NCBI RefSeq assembly: GCF_021245805.1
Contig: NZ_JAJJNF010000001.1
Coordinates: forward strand, 1 to 64,000
Source of the DNA: Mangrovimonas futianensis
GTDB lineage: Bacteria > Bacteroidota > Bacteroidia > Flavobacteriales > Flavobacteriaceae
Length of the DNA: 64,000 nucleotides
Direction of reading: 5' to 3'
The position numbers and the translations under genes are program-made. Each line of letters begins with the position of its first letter. The first letter of the stretch is position 1. The notes beneath the pieces are model-generated. The model had not been told where the DNA came from. It worked only from the letters and a program-made list of their open reading frames with translations, and made no database searches. Shown piece after piece: positions 39,857 to 50,323 of the stretch.

Positions 39857-41983
39857 TTAAGCTTCAACTCCTTTAGCCGCTTTAATCACTTCTTCTGCAA
39901 TGTTAGAAGGTGTTTCAGCATAATGTGAAAATTCCATGGTTGATGTTGCTCTACCAGAAGAAAGGGTACGTAACGCTGTTACATATCCAAACATTTCAGA
40001 TAATGGCACATCAGCCTTGATAACTTTAGAACCTGCTCTGTCGCTCATGTTATTAACTTGACCACGACGACGGTTAAGGTCTCCTACAATATCTCCCATG
40101 TTTTCTTCAGGAGTCAACACTTCTAATTTCATAATTGGCTCCATGATTACAGCTTTTGCAGCTCTAGCAGCAGCTTTAAATCCTAGTTTAGCAGCCAATT
40201 CGAATGACAATTGATCAGAATCCACATCGTGATAAGACCCATCTGTTACAGTTACTTTCATAGAATCTACTTCATAACCTGCCAATGGACCATTAACCAT
40301 AGCCAATTTAAATCCTTTCTCTATAGAAGGAATGAATTCTTTTGGTATGTTACCACCTTTAATTTCTGAAACGAATTCAAGACCTGCTTTTCCTTCTTCA
40401 GCTGGTTCAAGAGTAAATACAATATCAGCAAATTTACCACGACCACCAGATTGCTTTTTGTAAACTTCTCTGTGCTCAGCTTTTCTTGTAATTGCTTCTT
40501 TGTACTCAACTTGAGGCTGACCTTGGTTTACTTCAACCTTAAATTCTCTTCTAAGACGGTCAACAATGATATCTAAGTGAAGCTCACCCATTCCAGAAAT
40601 AATAGTCTGTCCTGAAGCCTCATCTGTTCTTGCTGTAAACGTTGGATCTTCTTCAGCCAATTTAGCCAAAGCCATTCCTAATTTATCAACATCCGCCTTA
40701 GTTTTAGGCTCAACAGCGATACCGATTACTGGATCTGGGAAGTCCATAGATTCTAAAACGATTGGTGCCTTTTCATCAGATAAGGTATCTCCTGTTTTAA
40801 TATCCTTGAAACCTACAGCAGCTCCAATATCTCCTGCCTCGATATATTCAATAGCATTTTGCTTGTTTGAGTGCATTTGGTAAATACGAGAAATACGCTC
40901 TTTTTTACCAGATCTATTATTCAAAACATAAGATCCTGCATCTAAACGACCAGAATAAGCACGGAAGAATGCCAAACGACCTACGAATGGATCTGTAGCA
41001 ATCTTAAATGCCAATGCAGCAAAAGGTGCAGAAACATCTGGCTTACGCTTAACTTCTTCTCCTGTATCAGGATTTGTACCTACAATCGCATCTTTATCTA
41101 CGGGCGAAGGCAAGTAACGACATACGGCATCCAATAAGAATTGAACCCCTTTATTTTTAAATGAAGAACCACATACCATAGGAATGATAGACATATCCAT
41201 AACAGCAGCTCTTAAAGCAGCGTGGATTTCATCCTCTGTAATAGAGTTTTCATCCTCCATGAATTTCTCTAACAAACTTTCATCATATCCAGCAACTTCT
41301 TCAATTAAGTTAGCTCTGTACTGGCTAACTTCTGCTTTCATATCTTCAGGAATGTCTACAACGTCAAAAGTTGATCCGAAGTTATCCTCATGCCATATAA
41401 TAGCACGGTTTTTAACCAAATCAACTACACCTCTAAAGTCTGCTTCATCACCAATTGGCAATACAATTGGAACGGCGTTAGACCCTAACATATCCTTAAC
41501 CTGTTGGCATACTGCTAAGAAGTTAGATCCTTGACGGTCCATCTTGTTAACAAATCCCATACGAGGCACTTTATAGTTATCAGCTAATCTCCAGTTAGTT
41601 TCAGATTGTGGTTCAACACCATCAACAGCACTAAACAAGAATACCAACCCATCTAATACACGTAATGAACGGTTTACCTCTACAGTAAAGTCAACGTGAC
41701 CAGGAGTGTCGATAATATTAAAGTGATAATCTTTTGCTTCAGGAGTTGGAACACCATTTTCTCTTGGAAACTGCCAAGTACAAGTCGTAGCAGCAGAAGT
41801 AATGGTAATACCTCTTTCTTGCTCTTGCTCCATCCAGTCCATAGTAGCGGCTCCATCATGAACTTCACCGATTTTATGGCTTACCCCTGTATAGAATAAG
41901 ATACGCTCTGTAGTTGTCGTTTTTCCAGCATCAATGTGTGCTGCAATACCTATATTTCTTGTGTATTTTAAATCTCTACCCAT
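39857..41983 (-). CDS. fusA: Elongation factor G
   Basis: The translocation GTPase. Its 708 residues carry G1 'AHIDAGKTTTTERIL' (about 15-29), the switch I 'ERGITITSAATT', G3 'DTPGHVDF' and G4 'NKMD', followed by domains II-V. Domain IV starts near 'VEYKEAITRKAEH'. It lies 5 bases after rpsG. tuf, which often follows fusA, is replaced here by rpsJ. Confidence 0.98.
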   Translation of the reverse strand: MGRDLKYTRNIGIAAHIDAGKTTTTERILFYTGVSHKIGEVHDGAATMDWMEQEQERGITITSAATTCTWQFPRENGVPTPEAKDYHFNIIDTPGHVDFTVEVNRSLRVLDGLVFLFSAVDGVEPQSETNWRLADNYKVPRMGFVNKMDRQGSNFLAVCQQVKDMLGSNAVPIVLPIGDEADFRGVVDLVKNRAIIWHEDNFGSTFDVVDIPEDMKAEVSQYRANLIEEVAGYDESLLEKFMEDENSITEDEIHAALRAAVMDMSIIPMVCGSSFKNKGVQFLLDAVCRYLPSPVDKDAIVGTNPDTGEEVKRKPDVSAPFAALAFKIATDPFVGRLAFFRAYSGRLDAGSYVLNNRSGKKERISRIYQMHSNKQNAIEYIEAGDIGAAVGFKDIKTGDTLSDEKAPIVLESMDFPDPVIGIAVEPKTKADVDKLGMALAKLAEEDPTFTARTDEASGQTIISGMGELHLDIIVDRLRREFKVEVNQGQPQVEYKEAITRKAEHREVYKKQSGGRGKFADIVFTLEPAEEGKAGLEFVSEIKGGNIPKEFIPSIEKGFKLAMVNGPLAGYEVDSMKVTVTDGSYHDVDSDQLSFELAAKLGFKAAARAAKAVIMEPIMKLEVLTPEENMGDIVGDLNRRRGQVNNMSDRAGSKVIKADVPLSEMFGYVTALRTLSSGRATSTMEFSHYAETPSNIAEEVIKAAKGVEA

Positions 41984-41988
41984 TTATA

Positions 41989-42465
41989 TTAGAATCTAAA
42001 GTGTGAGAATGCTTTGTTTGCTTCTGCCATCTTGTGAGTATCTACTCTCTTCTTAACGGCCGCTCCTTCTTCTTTAGCAGCAGCTAAAATCTCTGATGCC
42101 AATTTTTGAGCCATTGACTTTTCGTTTCTTTTACGCGCATATCCAATCAACCATTTCATAGCTGTTGAAATCTTACGGTCTGGACGAATTTGCATTGGAA
42201 TTTGGAAGGTAGCACCACCAACACGACGGCTACGTACTTCTACGTGAGGCATCACATTAGATAAGGCATCTTTCCACAATTCTAAAGCAGTCTTCTCGTC
42301 GTCAGTTTTCTTTTGGTCTACAATGTCAATCGCATCATAAAACACTTTAAAAGCTACAGACTTCTTACCATCCCACATCATCATGTTAACGAAACGCGTC
42401 ACTAACTGATCGTTGAAACGTGGATCTGGCAACAAAGGTCTTTTTTTCGCTTGTCTTTTTCTCAT
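41989..42465 (-). CDS. rpsG: 30S ribosomal protein S7
   Basis: It nucleates head assembly and, in E. coli, represses the str operon. The 158 residues start MRKRQAKKRPLLPDPRFND and contain 'RSRRVGGATFQIPMQIRPDRK' and 'KMAEANKAFSHFRF' at the end. It lies 19 bases after rpsL. Confidence 0.97.
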   Translation of the reverse strand: MRKRQAKKRPLLPDPRFNDQLVTRFVNMMMWDGKKSVAFKVFYDAIDIVDQKKTDDEKTALELWKDALSNVMPHVEVRSRRVGGATFQIPMQIRPDRKISTAMKWLIGYARKRNEKSMAQKLASEILAAAKEEGAAVKKRVDTHKMAEANKAFSHFRF

Positions 42466-42484
42466 GTCTTCGTCTTAAAAAATT

Positions 42485-42859
42485 TTACTTTTTAGGGCGT
42501 TTTGCTCCATACTTAGATCTACGTTGCGTTCTTCCTTGAACACCTGCGGTATCCAAAGCTCCACGAACAATGTGGTATCTAACTCCTGGTAAATCCTTTA
42601 CCCTTCCACCTCTTACCAATACTATCGAGTGCTCTTGGAGATTATGTCCTTCACCTGGGATGTACGCGTTTACTTCTTTACCGTTAGTTAACCTTACCCT
42701 TGCTACTTTACGCATAGCTGAGTTCGGTTTCTTAGGTGTAGTCGTATATACACGAGTACAAACGCCACGTCTTTGCGGACACGAATCCAAAGCAGCCGAT
42801 TTACTCTTCTTGGTAATCTTGGCTCTTCCTTTTCGTACTAATTGTGAAATTGTTGGCAT
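42485..42859 (-). CDS. rpsL: 30S ribosomal protein S12
   Basis: The decoding-centre protein. The 124 residues start MPTISQLVRKGRAKITKKSK. The 'TTTPKKPNSAMRKVARVRL' loop keeps the lysine of the streptomycin-sensitive form, and 'PGVRYHIVRGALDTAGV' follows. It is the first gene of the leftward superoperon, with a full promoter 43-74 bases upstream. Confidence 0.97.
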   Translation of the reverse strand: MPTISQLVRKGRAKITKKSKSAALDSCPQRRGVCTRVYTTTPKKPNSAMRKVARVRLTNGKEVNAYIPGEGHNLQEHSIVLVRGGRVKDLPGVRYHIVRGALDTAGVQGRTQRRSKYGAKRPKK

Positions 42860-42902
42860 AAATTTTTACTAATTTTATACAATACCTCTTCTTTGAGGGC
42901 TG

Positions 42903-42933
42903 CAAAGGTAGAAATTAAATTTAATTTTTCAAA
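42903..42933 (-). promoter_or_regulatory. Main promoter of the ribosomal-protein superoperon
   Basis: On the minus strand TTTG (42930-42933), a 19-base A/T spacer and TACCTTTG (42903-42910) give a textbook Bacteroidota promoter upstream of rpsL. Confidence 0.8.
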
Positions 42934-43036
42934 TCATAACAAATTAATTTTCAATCTCATTTAAAAAATAAAAGCCTCTTTATATTAAAACATCTCTTTT
43001 TGAGTTAGTTTTACATACCAATAAGAATTTTTACCG

Positions 43037-44719
43037 TTGCAGAAATCTTATCTCACACTCCTTATTATATATATCTTTTTTACTACAGATACTGTTTGTC
43101 AAGAACTTCATCTCAGAATTCTATCTAAATCCATTTCAGATTCAGCAAAAATAGATTCTTTAGGTTATGCAAAAATACATCTAGATGTCCTATCCATTGA
43201 AAAAGAATACGCCCTTTTTAAAGAAAGGACATATCAATCTGGTTTTTTAGATGCTGAATTTGACAAACTAAGGAAAACAAATGATTCTACTTTTTTAGGC
43301 TTGATCGACCTGAAAAAAAAATATGACTCTATACATATATATTTTGACAACATTCCGAAAGAAGCAATAAAAAAAATAAGCGACACTTATACTGACACGT
43401 TTTTCACCCTTCCATTTTTTGATTTAGAGGAAAGTTTGAATAAATTAAGTTTGACGTTATCAGATTTAGGGAATCCATTTATCGCTTTTCAACTTGACGA
43501 CATTCAAGCTGAAAACAACTATTTAACTGCTAAATTAAAAATCAAAGACAACCAAGATCAACGTCATATCGACGATATTAAAATTAAAGGTTACGAAAAA
43601 TTCCCTAAGTCATTTGTTAGGCATTACCTCAAAATAAGGAACGGTCAAAATTTGAACATTTCCGAAATCAAGGAAAAGGTTACCAGATTAGACCAATTGT
43701 CATTCGCAAATTCTATTAAAGACCCAGAAATCCAATTTACTAAAGATTCAACCATTCTATACCTCTATATAGAAAAACAAAAAATAAACAATTTTGACGG
43801 CTTTATAGGATTTGGAACCAATGAAGAAACTAATAAAATAGAATTTAACGGTTACTTAAATTTAAACTTGACAAACAACCTTAATTTTGGGGAGCGATTT
43901 AGCTTGACCTACAAAAGCGACCAAAACGATCAAAGAAGGTTTCAAACAAATATAGAAATCCCCTATCTCTTCCAGACACCACTGGGAACTGAATTTGAAT
44001 TAAGACTGTTTCGGAAGGATTCAACTTTCACAACTAGCGAGCAACGCGCCAATCTCTTCTATCAATTTAATCCGAAACATTCAATATATCTAGGCATTCA
44101 AGGTGTGCAATCTGAAAATCTTTTAAGTCAAGAAGCCACAATTCCCCTTAACGATTATAAATCTACCTTCTATAATGTAAGGTATGTATTCAATTTACGA
44201 CAAAGCAACAGACTATTCCCCACAAATTCGTTGTTACGATTCCAAATCGGAACCGGAAAAAGAACATTATCCGGAGAAGATTTGGCACAAAATCAAATAT
44301 TGGTAGACGCATTTAAAATCTTTAATTTAAATCTCAAAAACAGTATTTACGTTAGGTTAAATACCTTCCTATTGGATAGTTCCAATATCCTTGAAAATGA
44401 ACTGTCATGGTTTGGAGGAATCAATTCTATACGTGGGTTTGAAGAAAATAGTTTAGCTGCTAATTTATATGCCTTCATCAATACAGAATACAGGCATTCA
44501 CTTTCAGAAAGTATTTATATTCATACCATTATAGATTTTGGATACCTTGAAAACGAGCTTTCAGCTCAGCAAGAAAACCTCTACAGTTTTGGTCTTGGGT
44601 TTGGACTTTTAACCAAAGCAGGATTATTGAAATTTAATTATGCCAACGGGAAAACAGAGTCTCAAAATTTCAAGTTTTCCAACTCCCAGGTGCATTTAAG
44701 CCTCACTTCTTTTTTTTAG
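43037..44719 (+). CDS. Omp85-superfamily outer-membrane protein (BamA/TamA-like)
   Basis: A 560-residue protein with a signal peptide (about 1-21), a periplasmic part containing at least one POTRA-like domain (about 150-250, 'IDDIKIKGYEKFPKSFVRHYLKI'), and a C-terminal beta-barrel. The barrel has the lid-loop motif 'IRGFEE' typical of the superfamily and ends in 'HLSLTSFF' with a terminal Phe. It starts at TTG 43037: the in-frame TAA at 43022-43024 and lack of any ATG leave no other start. Too short for BamA proper, so TamA-like or a specialised member. Divergent from rpsL. Confidence 0.75.
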   Translation: MQKSYLTLLIIYIFFTTDTVCQELHLRILSKSISDSAKIDSLGYAKIHLDVLSIEKEYALFKERTYQSGFLDAEFDKLRKTNDSTFLGLIDLKKKYDSIHIYFDNIPKEAIKKISDTYTDTFFTLPFFDLEESLNKLSLTLSDLGNPFIAFQLDDIQAENNYLTAKLKIKDNQDQRHIDDIKIKGYEKFPKSFVRHYLKIRNGQNLNISEIKEKVTRLDQLSFANSIKDPEIQFTKDSTILYLYIEKQKINNFDGFIGFGTNEETNKIEFNGYLNLNLTNNLNFGERFSLTYKSDQNDQRRFQTNIEIPYLFQTPLGTEFELRLFRKDSTFTTSEQRANLFYQFNPKHSIYLGIQGVQSENLLSQEATIPLNDYKSTFYNVRYVFNLRQSNRLFPTNSLLRFQIGTGKRTLSGEDLAQNQILVDAFKIFNLNLKNSIYVRLNTFLLDSSNILENELSWFGGINSIRGFEENSLAANLYAFINTEYRHSLSESIYIHTIIDFGYLENELSAQQENLYSFGLGFGLLTKAGLLKFNYANGKTESQNFKFSNSQVHLSLTSFF

Positions 44720-44840
44720 AGTTTTCTTAACGTTAATCCAACAAACTTTTTAAAAAAAATGAAAATTTTAACCTGCTAATGTTGTTTAATTAACTTTTTA
44801 TTATGATTTTTGGCGTAGACTAATTCAAATAAAATATAAA

Positions 44841-47800
44841 ATGAAAACAAAGTTTAGTGGAATTCTAACGCTATTCTTAGCGTTTGTTGTGCATCTTTCC
44901 TTTGCACAAGAAAAAACAATTTCAGGGACAATTTCGGATGAAAACGGATTGCCGCTCCCTGGAGTTAATATCATCGTTAAAGGTACGACCAATGGTACTC
45001 AAACAGATTTTGATGGAAATTATTCCATTTCTGCGAGCCAAGGAAGTGTCATTGTCTATACTTTTGTGGGTTACACTCCAAAAGAAATGACAGTAGGATC
45101 TTCTTCTACCATTAGTTTTGCCATGGAGCCCGATGTTCAAGCCATAGACGAGGTAGTTATCTCGGTTCTTGGTACTAAGAGAAAACTTGATGAGATTACC
45201 ACAGCCAACCAAGTGGTAAAAGCAGAAGAGTTGACTCAGGCTCAAAACCCTAACTTAGTACAAGGTTTATCTGGTAAGGTATCTGGTCTACAAATTAACA
45301 CTACTAACAGTGGAGTTAATCAAAGTACTCGTATCGTATTACGTGGTAACAGATCCTTGACTGGTAACAACCAAGCTTTAATTGTAATTGATGGGGTAAT
45401 TTCATCATCTGAAATTTTAGCTAATATTGACCCTAACTTAATTGAATCTGTAAACGTAATTAAAGGTGCTAACGGTGCTGCTCTTTACGGTTCTCAAGGT
45501 TCTAACGGGGTTTTTATTGTAACAACTAGAAAAGGTGGTACTACTGACAAATTCAATGTTTCAGTTAGTTCATCTGCTTCTTTTGAATCAATCGCTTACA
45601 TTCCTCAAAGACAAAATAGATATGGTCAAGGATGGAATGGAGAGTTTGTTTCTTATGAAAATGGTGGATGGGGACCTGAAATGGATGGTCAACTTAGACC
45701 AGTTGGTTTACCATTAGCTGATGGATCTTACAGATATTTCCCATACAGCGCAATTGATGATAACATCAAGGAATTCTTCCAAACAGGTACAACTTTCCAA
45801 AATACTATTAGTTTATCAAACGGTAATTTGGAAGATGGTTATGTGTTCTTATCTGCCAACAAAGTAGATACAGAATTCGTTATTTCTGATGACAAGGCTA
45901 ACAGAAACACCTTTAACTTTAAAGGAGGTAAAAAAGTTGGTAAGTGGACATTAGAAGGTAACGTATCTTATTTAACTAGTAAGACGCAACAATCTACAGG
46001 AACATTGTATACTGAATTATTACAAACAGCAACAAACATTCCAGTAGAAGAGTTTTCTGAGCCTAACAATGCTACTCACTGGACTTCTTACTACAGATCT
46101 CCATACTGGATTAGAGACAATGAAAGACAAGAAGATCGTTTTGATATCTGGACTGGTGTTGTAAACTTAGGATACCAACTTAATGATAACATCGATATCC
46201 TTTATAACGCGAGTATCAGAACTAGACAACGTAGTGGAAGAAACTGGGTTAATGGTTATGTAGATACTGAAAACGTAGGTGGTGGAGATCATACAACTAT
46301 TTCTTCGTTTGGAACTTACAATGACAATTACAGAAACTTTTATGGAGATTTATTAGTTAACTTTAATTACAATTTAACTGATGATATCACATTAAAAGCG
46401 AATATCGGTCACAACTTACAGGATAATTTATTTATCCAAACTTCTAACAGTGGTAGTAATGTTACAATTCCTGGTTTCTATAACATTAGTAACGTAACAG
46501 GAACACCAAACGTTGGTAACTCCACTGTTAGAAGTAGAAGAATTGGTCTATTTGGAAACGTGGATTTAGGATTTAAAGATTTCTTATTCTTAAACGTAAC
46601 CGCTAGAAATGACTGGGTTTCTACATTAGACCCTTCAAACAACTCATTCTTCTACCCAGGGGTAGGTTTATCTTTTGTTCCTACAGAAGCGTTTGATATT
46701 ACTGATGGTCCAATAAACTACATGAAAATTGCTGCTTCTCACGTAAAAGTAGGTAATGATGGTGGTATCGGGGCATATGAAGTAGTTCCAATTTATGGGC
46801 AAGCTGCAAACTTCCCTTATGGTTCATTAAACTCATTCTTAGGAGACACAAGTATTACTGACCAATTCTTGGAGCCAGAATTCGTAACTTCAACAGAATT
46901 TAACTTAAACGTTGGATTGTTCAACGATAGAGTAACTGTTGATGGTTCTTACTATTTCTCAAAAAACACGAACCAAATTGCTAATACTTCTGCATCTTAT
47001 GCATCTGGTGTTGCTACATCTAGAGTTAACATCGGTGAAACTGAAACAAAAGGTTTTGAAATTGATTTAGGAGTTAAGCCAATCTGGTCTGCAGATCCAA
47101 GAGGATTACGTTGGGAAGCAAGATTCTCTTATGCAACTAACAAAACTGACGTTATCAAAATTAGTGATGATACAGATGAGTTAGCATTACAATCATTCCC
47201 TAACAACGCTAACCCAATTGGTGTGTTTGCAGTTGTAGGTGAAGAATTCCCTACTATCAAAGGTTCTGCTTATGAAAGAGATCCTCAAGGACGTGTTATC
47301 ATTGATCCTACTACAGGAACGCCAAGAGTATCTAACGAATTACAAATTTTAGGTACTGCGAATCCTGATTATATCTTAGGATTAAATACTTCTATCAGCT
47401 ACAAAGGTTTCAGATTATCTGGTGTATTTGATTACAGAACTGGTCACCAATTCTGGTCTGGATCTAAATCTTGGTTATCTTGGTCAGGTCACTTAATTGA
47501 ATCTGCTCAAAATGGTAGAACTGGATTTATCTATCCAAACTCAGCTATTCCTGATGGAAATGGTGGATATGTAGCAAATACAAGTGTTATCACTGGTGGT
47601 ACTACTTACTCTAATTACTTAAACTACTTCTCTAACGATTACTATACTGTTGCTGAAAACTTTGTGTTAGATGCTACTGCATTCAAGTGTCGTGAGTTGT
47701 CTTTAAGTTATTCATTATCTCCAAAGATGTTAGATAACACTGCTTTAAGTTCTTTAACTTTAGGTGTAAACGCAAGAAACTTGTTTACTATTCTTCCTAA

Positions 47801-47924
47801 GGAGAATAGAGGTTATAACGATCCTGAAACTTCCAATACAACTGGAAATGGTCAAGGTTTAGCAGCAGTTAACCAATACCCTGTGACAAGATCAATTGGT
47901 ATGAGCCTAAATGTAACATTTTAA
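44841..47924 (+). CDS. SusC/RagA family TonB-dependent outer-membrane transporter
   Basis: A 1027-residue protein with a signal peptide (1-22) and a carboxypeptidase-regulatory-like beta-sandwich (about 25-105, 'GTISDENGLPLPGVNIIVKG'). A short 'DEVVISVLG' segment in the TonB-box position comes next, then the plug ('LVQGLSGKVSGLQI', 'LRGNRSLTGNNQALIVIDGV') and a 22-strand barrel ending NVTF. It partners with the SusD gene 15 bases downstream to form a lidded importer of glycans or peptides. The coding sequence looks strongly codon-biased, like highly expressed genes. No perfect TAnnTTTG box is seen upstream. Confidence 0.93.
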   Translation: MKTKFSGILTLFLAFVVHLSFAQEKTISGTISDENGLPLPGVNIIVKGTTNGTQTDFDGNYSISASQGSVIVYTFVGYTPKEMTVGSSSTISFAMEPDVQAIDEVVISVLGTKRKLDEITTANQVVKAEELTQAQNPNLVQGLSGKVSGLQINTTNSGVNQSTRIVLRGNRSLTGNNQALIVIDGVISSSEILANIDPNLIESVNVIKGANGAALYGSQGSNGVFIVTTRKGGTTDKFNVSVSSSASFESIAYIPQRQNRYGQGWNGEFVSYENGGWGPEMDGQLRPVGLPLADGSYRYFPYSAIDDNIKEFFQTGTTFQNTISLSNGNLEDGYVFLSANKVDTEFVISDDKANRNTFNFKGGKKVGKWTLEGNVSYLTSKTQQSTGTLYTELLQTATNIPVEEFSEPNNATHWTSYYRSPYWIRDNERQEDRFDIWTGVVNLGYQLNDNIDILYNASIRTRQRSGRNWVNGYVDTENVGGGDHTTISSFGTYNDNYRNFYGDLLVNFNYNLTDDITLKANIGHNLQDNLFIQTSNSGSNVTIPGFYNISNVTGTPNVGNSTVRSRRIGLFGNVDLGFKDFLFLNVTARNDWVSTLDPSNNSFFYPGVGLSFVPTEAFDITDGPINYMKIAASHVKVGNDGGIGAYEVVPIYGQAANFPYGSLNSFLGDTSITDQFLEPEFVTSTEFNLNVGLFNDRVTVDGSYYFSKNTNQIANTSASYASGVATSRVNIGETETKGFEIDLGVKPIWSADPRGLRWEARFSYATNKTDVIKISDDTDELALQSFPNNANPIGVFAVVGEEFPTIKGSAYERDPQGRVIIDPTTGTPRVSNELQILGTANPDYILGLNTSISYKGFRLSGVFDYRTGHQFWSGSKSWLSWSGHLIESAQNGRTGFIYPNSAIPDGNGGYVANTSVITGGTTYSNYLNYFSNDYYTVAENFVLDATAFKCRELSLSYSLSPKMLDNTALSSLTLGVNARNLFTILPKENRGYNDPETSNTTGNGQGLAAVNQYPVTRSIGMSLNVTF

Positions 47925-47939
47925 TAATTGCTTGAAATC

Positions 47940-49424
47940 ATGAAAAAATTAAATAAATTATTTACACTATTAATTGCATTGACGTTACTAAACTCATGTA
48001 GCAATTACTTAGACATAAACGATCCGATAGACAACCCTACGGCAGATTTAATCTCTCCTGACCTAATTTTGGCAGGAGCACAAACGAGAATTTATTCCAC
48101 TCAGGCTGGTACAATGAATCGTTTAGGGAATGTCTTCATGAACAACTGGTCTGCTAACGTTAACGCCTTTACTGGTGGATTTAACGAAGAGTACCAAATG
48201 ATTATGACTAGTACCTTTTACAGTAGTATTTGGGATGGTCTTTACATTCAGTTAGGTAACTTTCAAGCTATGATTGATTCTAACTTCGAAGGTTACAATC
48301 AGCACGTGGCTATAGCTAAGATTATGAAGTCTTTCTATTTCCAATATTTAGTTGACCTTTATGGTGATTGTCCTTACAGTGAGGCATTCCAAGGGAATGA
48401 CAATTTAACACCTGCTTATGACGACGAAATGGCTATTTACAGAGCTTTAATCGTTGAACTTGACGAAGCTATCGCTTTAATCCAAGATGGATCAGGTTAT
48501 GCAGTAGGAGTTGAAGATGTTATCTATGGTGGAAACATGGCAAGTTGGGAGCGTTTTGCTAACACTGTTAAGCTTAAGATTCTTATGAGAGAAGCTACTA
48601 AAGCTGAAACAGATGGTGAAACTGCTACTTACTTAAATGAGCAATTTGCTTCATTATCTCAGAATTTCATTTCAACTGACGTAACCATTAACCCTGGATA
48701 TGCTCAAGATGCAGGACGTCAAAATCCTTTCTACGGTACTTATGGTTATAACGTTGACGATTCTGAAACTACCTCACACCGTTTTGTTAGAGCATCTAAA
48801 TATGCTGCTGACTTTGTAAATGGTACTCCTGGTATTCCAGATCCAAGAGGAAATGAAATCTATGAGGCTATTGGAGGAGTAGTTATCGGTGTTGAGCAAG
48901 GTATCGATAGTAACGATCCTAACATCCCAGAAGATATCTCTCCTATCGGTCCTGGTCTTTTAAAAGGCCATGATCAAGATGGTATTCTTATGTTAGCCGC
49001 TGAAAGCTACTTCTTACAATCAGAAGCTGCTTTTAGAAACTATATTTCTGGAGATGCTAAGGCTTTATTCCAAGCTGGTATTACCGCGTCATTTGACTAT
49101 TATGATCTTTCTGCTACTAGTTACATCGCTAATGGTGATGCAATCAACGAAATTGGTTGGGATGGATCAGCAAACAAAATTGAGGCTATTATGACTCAAA
49201 AATGGTTAGCTACAAACGGAATCAATGCAATTGAATCTTGGATTGAATATACAAGAACTGGATACCCTGAAATTCCATTGGCTTTGTCTGCTCAAAGACC
49301 AAACAAGCCTAATAGATTATTATATCCAGCTTCTGAGTTAATTGCAAATGCAGCAAATGTACCTAGCCAAAATGCAGAAACTGCATTCAGCACCTACATT
49401 TTCTGGGATGCTACTCAAAATTAA
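47940..49424 (+). CDS. SusD/RagB family surface lipoprotein
   Basis: A 494-residue lipoprotein (acylated Cys20 in LLNSCSNYL) with the helical SusD fold. It is probably the SusD-like_2 type, from 'DYSEAFQGNDNLTPAYDDE'-like TPR-containing segments (PYSEAFQG) and the late 'QKWLATNGINAIESWIEYTRTG'. It forms the lid over the SusC barrel and binds substrate at the surface. I chose ATG 47940 over an in-frame TTG at 47928. Confidence 0.9.
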   Translation: MKKLNKLFTLLIALTLLNSCSNYLDINDPIDNPTADLISPDLILAGAQTRIYSTQAGTMNRLGNVFMNNWSANVNAFTGGFNEEYQMIMTSTFYSSIWDGLYIQLGNFQAMIDSNFEGYNQHVAIAKIMKSFYFQYLVDLYGDCPYSEAFQGNDNLTPAYDDEMAIYRALIVELDEAIALIQDGSGYAVGVEDVIYGGNMASWERFANTVKLKILMREATKAETDGETATYLNEQFASLSQNFISTDVTINPGYAQDAGRQNPFYGTYGYNVDDSETTSHRFVRASKYAADFVNGTPGIPDPRGNEIYEAIGGVVIGVEQGIDSNDPNIPEDISPIGPGLLKGHDQDGILMLAAESYFLQSEAAFRNYISGDAKALFQAGITASFDYYDLSATSYIANGDAINEIGWDGSANKIEAIMTQKWLATNGINAIESWIEYTRTGYPEIPLALSAQRPNKPNRLLYPASELIANAANVPSQNAETAFSTYIFWDATQN

Positions 49425-49442
49425 TCTTAAAAAAAATTGAAT

Positions 49443-50300
49443 ATGAAAAATTTTAAATTATTAACCTTATTATTTGTAAGTGCACTTTTTAGTGTTTCTT
49501 GTATCGTAGACGACGAAGATGAGACGTTAGATGCTATGGCCAATACACCTTATGTAGTTGGTTTTAAAACAGCATCATTTACTGAAAGTTATTTTTCAGA
49601 TGAAGGACCTATTGAATCTTACTATCCGTTAAATTTAATAGGTGGTATGGATGGAACACCATCAGCTTCTAATATCGTTGTTAATTACAGCGTGAATCCA
49701 GCATCTTCTGCAACTGAAGGTGTAGAGTTTGATTTCATGGATAACTCTGGAACAATGACTATTCCTGCTGGTCAAAGATTTGATGAATTCGGTATTTATA
49801 TCAATACTGGTAATTTAAATCCAACTGAACCAACAAGACTGATTTTAGATCTTGAAGGTGTTGCTTCAAACAACGCTACTATTTCATCTTTCAACACTAC
49901 ACTTACCATTACCTTTGTAGGTTGTCAATCTCAATTAGGTGGACAAAACTATTTGGTTACTGGAACAAGAAGTGATGGAGCAAGCTTTAGTATGGGAGTT
50001 GAACCACTTGTAGAAGTGGGTGTAAACACATTCCATACGTTAACTACAGGTCACTGGGCTGCAGGTTCTTTACAACCTGATCACGGTTTCTCATTTGTAG
50101 ATGTATGTGGTGAATTATCTATTTTACCTGATCAATACTTAATGAATGCCTATAGTAATACTTGGGGTGGTGTACAATACCCAGATGCAAGTTCAGGTGC
50201 TCATGGAGTTGTTGATGAGAATGGAAACTTTACTATTATTTATTCAATAGTATTATCTGGTACGAACTACATCTATACCATGACCTATACGCTTCAATAA
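49443..50300 (+). CDS. Surface lipoprotein with Calx-beta-like domain
   Basis: A 285-residue lipoprotein (acylated Cys20, followed by an acidic IVDDEDE stretch as in surface-exposed Bacteroidota lipoproteins). Residues of about 40-150 show a Calx-beta or DUF1735-like pattern ('VNYSVNPASSATEGVEF', 'MTIPAGQ'). The C-terminal half is a separate Gly- and Asn-rich beta region. It is the third gene of the SusC/D operon, 18 bases after SusD, and is likely an accessory substrate-binding protein. An in-frame TTG two codons upstream is not needed. Confidence 0.75.
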   Translation: MKNFKLLTLLFVSALFSVSCIVDDEDETLDAMANTPYVVGFKTASFTESYFSDEGPIESYYPLNLIGGMDGTPSASNIVVNYSVNPASSATEGVEFDFMDNSGTMTIPAGQRFDEFGIYINTGNLNPTEPTRLILDLEGVASNNATISSFNTTLTITFVGCQSQLGGQNYLVTGTRSDGASFSMGVEPLVEVGVNTFHTLTTGHWAAGSLQPDHGFSFVDVCGELSILPDQYLMNAYSNTWGGVQYPDASSGAHGVVDENGNFTIIYSIVLSGTNYIYTMTYTLQ

Positions 50301-50323
50301 AAATCTCTTAAACGACATTAAAA

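Noticed and set aside
41984..41988. Search for tuf in the str group
   Set aside because: No EF-Tu frame is present. rpsJ follows fusA directly, so tuf must be elsewhere in the genome.
44800..44820. TTATGATTTTTGG as a promoter box for SusC
   Set aside because: The spacing between TA and TTTG is wrong for TAnnTTTG, so I did not list it as a promoter.
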